From: Sansalvadorimonas sp965221135
Lineage (GTDB): Bacteria; Pseudomonadota; Gammaproteobacteria; Pseudomonadales; Endozoicomonadaceae
Direction: 5' to 3'
Length of the DNA: 64,000 bases
NCBI GenBank assembly: GCA_965221135.1
Contig: CBDCRZ010000070.1
Coordinates: 1-64,000 of the forward strand
The position numbers and the translations under genes were made by a program. Of this stretch, positions 63,953 through 64,000 are shown piece after piece (position 1 is the first letter of the stretch; every line of letters begins with the position of its first letter). The notes under the pieces were generated by a model. That model worked only from the letters and a program-made list of their open reading frames with translations, made no database searches and was not told the origin of the DNA.

Positions 63953-64000
63953 GGGGTGGTTGGATTTTGGATTCTGGTTCGACGAATTTCACAACATTTC

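Noticed and set aside
1..64000. tRNA, rRNA or riboswitch genes
   Set aside because: I saw no cloverleaf with a GTTCGA-type arm and CCA end or any rRNA-like stretch, though I could not run a covariance search.

Overview
The window reads as part of a chromosome of a marine, host-associated gammaproteobacterium. The surface-polysaccharide genes (wecB, wecC, wza, wzc), a dinD gene and the phage genes are all of gammaproteobacterial type. The combination with long arrays of eukaryote-like repeats fits an Endozoicomonas-like invertebrate symbiont, but that genus guess is inference, not something the sequence proves.

Positions 1-12504 form a giant inverted repeat. The left arm (1-6139) and right arm (6365-12504) carry the same genes in mirror order around a 225-bp spacer: end of wecB, dinD, wecC, a hexapeptide acyltransferase, a Wzx-like flippase, a Wzy-like polymerase and a glycosyltransferase. 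The arms differ at several bases and small indels, and the fold-back point lies inside the glycosyltransferase gene, so neither copy of it is complete. Going on from the right arm, the polysaccharide locus continues on the minus strand with wecB, an ISAs1-family insertion, a small coiled-coil membrane protein, wzc (tyrosine autokinase) and wza (outer-membrane export). Four palindromic intergenic elements lie among these genes. Next come two related pairs, each an outer-membrane barrel plus an Ala/Pro-rich secreted protein; one pair is broken and one is intact.

Positions 22888-25940 hold a minus-strand operon: a retropepsin-like protease, an unknown secreted protein, an ABC ATPase and an FtsX/MacB-type permease. 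Positions 26037-30038 and 60929-63865 are two parts of a prophage remnant: tail or structural proteins, DUF3489, 3TM holin, endolysin amidase, a coiled-coil protein, a ParB/DNA-methyltransferase fusion and a sigma-like HTH protein.

The striking part lies between the two prophage parts (about 30.0-60.6 kb): ten tandem copies of a gene encoding a Sec-type signal peptide, a conserved domain of about 200 residues that I do not recognise, and then a perfect 30-residue-period array of classical C2H2 zinc fingers (C-x4-C-x12-H-x3-H) joined by TGERP linkers of the eukaryotic TGEKP kind. The copies carry about 14, 6 (broken), 25, 22, 14, 37, 18, 14, 12 and 15 fingers, about 177 in all. Between fingers nearly everything is constant except helix positions -1, 2, 3 and 6, the residues that read DNA bases in eukaryotic fingers. 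Each gene is followed by a conserved hairpin, an antisense remnant of the phage holin gene and a copy of the 3' end of a neighbouring phage gene, which shows that the whole block was amplified as a unit inside the prophage. An ISAzo13-family element sits between copies 4 and 5. The best reading is a family of secreted, sequence-specific DNA-binding proteins with rapidly changing specificity, perhaps effectors aimed at host nuclei, comparable in principle to TAL effectors or PRDM9; this function is inferred.

Frameshifts are unusually common across the window (acyltransferase, polymerase, barrel protein, Ala/Pro-rich protein, two phage proteins, zinc-finger copy 2). They may be real decay or assembly error.
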